From an uncultured Planctomycetaceae bacterium (GTDB taxonomy: Bacteria > Planctomycetota > Planctomycetia > Pirellulales > Lacipirellulaceae), in the NCBI GenBank assembly GCA_937860165.1, contig CALMBE010000391.1:1-7436 (forward strand): a DNA stretch of 7,436 nucleotides, given 5' to 3'. The notes beneath the pieces were generated by a model. That model made no database searches. It was not told the DNA's origin and saw only the letters and a program-made list of their open reading frames with translations. This document shows positions 6,877 to 7,436 of this stretch, in pieces (positions within the stretch are counted from its first letter, which is position 1; each line of letters begins with the position of its first letter). Position numbers and translations under genes: made by a program.

Positions 6877-7436
6877 TTAGTTCGCGGGTGGGGCCTCGGC
6901 TGCTGCCGCTTCGGCGGCCGCTTTGGCTTCGGCGGCGGCCCGCCGAGCCTCGGCACGCTGTGTGGCCAATTCGGCTCGCTCGGCGCGGGTCTTCGGTTGC
7001 CAGGCGAATTGCACAATAAAATTATACCGACGAAGTTTGATCAGCTTCGAATTCGCCGCTTCCTGACCGGGGACAAAAGCTTCCCCACCCCCGGGCCGCG
7101 GCAAAAACTCTTCCCTGGAAAATTGATTCCCACCCCCGGCTCCGCTGGCCCCTAGCAAGGCCGCATCGGGATCGATGATTTCATCTTCGAGCTTTTTGTC
7201 CTTCACCAACCAGGCGTGGCTGATTGCCAAATCTTTGATCGACACATCAATCAGTTTGCCCCCTTCGCCATCAGGTAGCTTTACGGTCCCCTCTTCGAGA
7301 TTCTTCAGAAGCGTGTTCTTGACGAACTCACCCGTTTGATTCGAGCGATCTTTTTCGCTGTTATGGTAATGGTAACCGTTGAGTTGGATGACCCAGCCTG
7401 GCCCGGTAAGTCCACCCGCTCCTCCTGTGGCAGCAA
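6877..7436 (-). CDS. C-terminal part of a conserved secretin-operon protein of unknown family (start outside window)
   Basis: The frame is open from the window edge to TAA at 6877-6879 (185 visible codons). A GTG at 7243-7245 is internal: upstream codons continue a coherent protein with GPGWVIQLNGYHYHN (residues 11-25), GEFVKNTLLKNL (35-46) and KLIDVSIKDLAISHAWLV (60-77). A Gly-rich linker follows (LLGASGAGGG, about 94-103), then RRYNFIVQFAWQPKTRAE at 133-150. The last 40 or so residues are an Ala/Glu/Arg-rich helix ending APPAN. The final strand with an aromatic-Pro ending resembles the end of the next gene's product, so this may be another periplasmic platform subunit (PilN/GspL-like position). 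I cannot name the family from this fragment. The next gene starts 36 bp downstream, which makes an operon very likely. Confidence 0.85.
   Translation of the reverse strand, partial: AATGGAGGLTGPGWVIQLNGYHYHNSEKDRSNQTGEFVKNTLLKNLEEGTVKLPDGEGGKLIDVSIKDLAISHAWLVKDKKLEDEIIDPDAALLGASGAGGGNQFSREEFLPRPGGGEAFVPGQEAANSKLIKLRRYNFIVQFAWQPKTRAERAELATQRAEARRAAAEAKAAAEAAAAEAPPAN

Noticed and set aside
7243..7245. GTG as the start of a 122-residue gene at 6877-7245.
   Set aside because: The frame stays open to the window edge with protein-like sequence (GPGWVIQLNGYHYHN), and no ribosome binding site precedes the GTG. It is an internal valine.

Overview
The window looks like a piece of a planctomycete chromosome, most likely from the Pirellulales. 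This is inferred from protein style rather than from any marker gene. The evidence is the very long secretin with the phrase VADLVIPIPNFVP, the large single-pass membrane proteins with glycine-rich inserts, the moderate G+C, and the palindromic repeats between genes. All four real genes lie on the minus strand, so the order of transcription is right to left. I see no genes on the plus strand; the long plus-strand reading frames are antisense shadows of the minus-strand genes.

Region by region, from right to left:
- 7436-6877: the C-terminal 185 codons of a gene whose start lies beyond the window.
- 6840-5449: after a 36-bp gap, a 463-residue protein with one membrane segment and PilO-like topology.
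- 5448-5077: a 372-bp gap filled by a nested foldback element, about 272 bp long with a perfect 19-bp inner palindrome.
- 5076-3007: a 689-residue protein with one membrane segment, glycine-rich and RG-rich stretches and an RGG-type tail.
- 3006-2394: a 613-bp gap without a credible gene. It holds a second inverted-repeat pair, a two-hairpin REP-like cluster and a candidate promoter.
- 2393-1: the first 797 codons of a secretin-family protein, with signal peptide, TPR-like repeats, Pro/Ala-rich linker and STN domain. The outer-membrane barrel would be encoded to the left of the window.

The order (partial gene, PilO-like protein, single-pass protein, secretin) parallels the pilMNOPQ / GspL-M-C-D logic. 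In that logic inner-membrane bitopic proteins with periplasmic domains align a platform with an outer-membrane secretin. I therefore propose that the window encodes the periplasm-spanning part of a divergent planctomycete secretin machine, either type IV pilus-like or type II secretion-like. The inner-membrane subunits have all acquired low-complexity Gly/Arg-rich segments, and their operon has been split by repeat elements, which may uncouple expression of its parts. The topologies, STN domain and repeats are read directly from the sequence; the machine assignment is inference.
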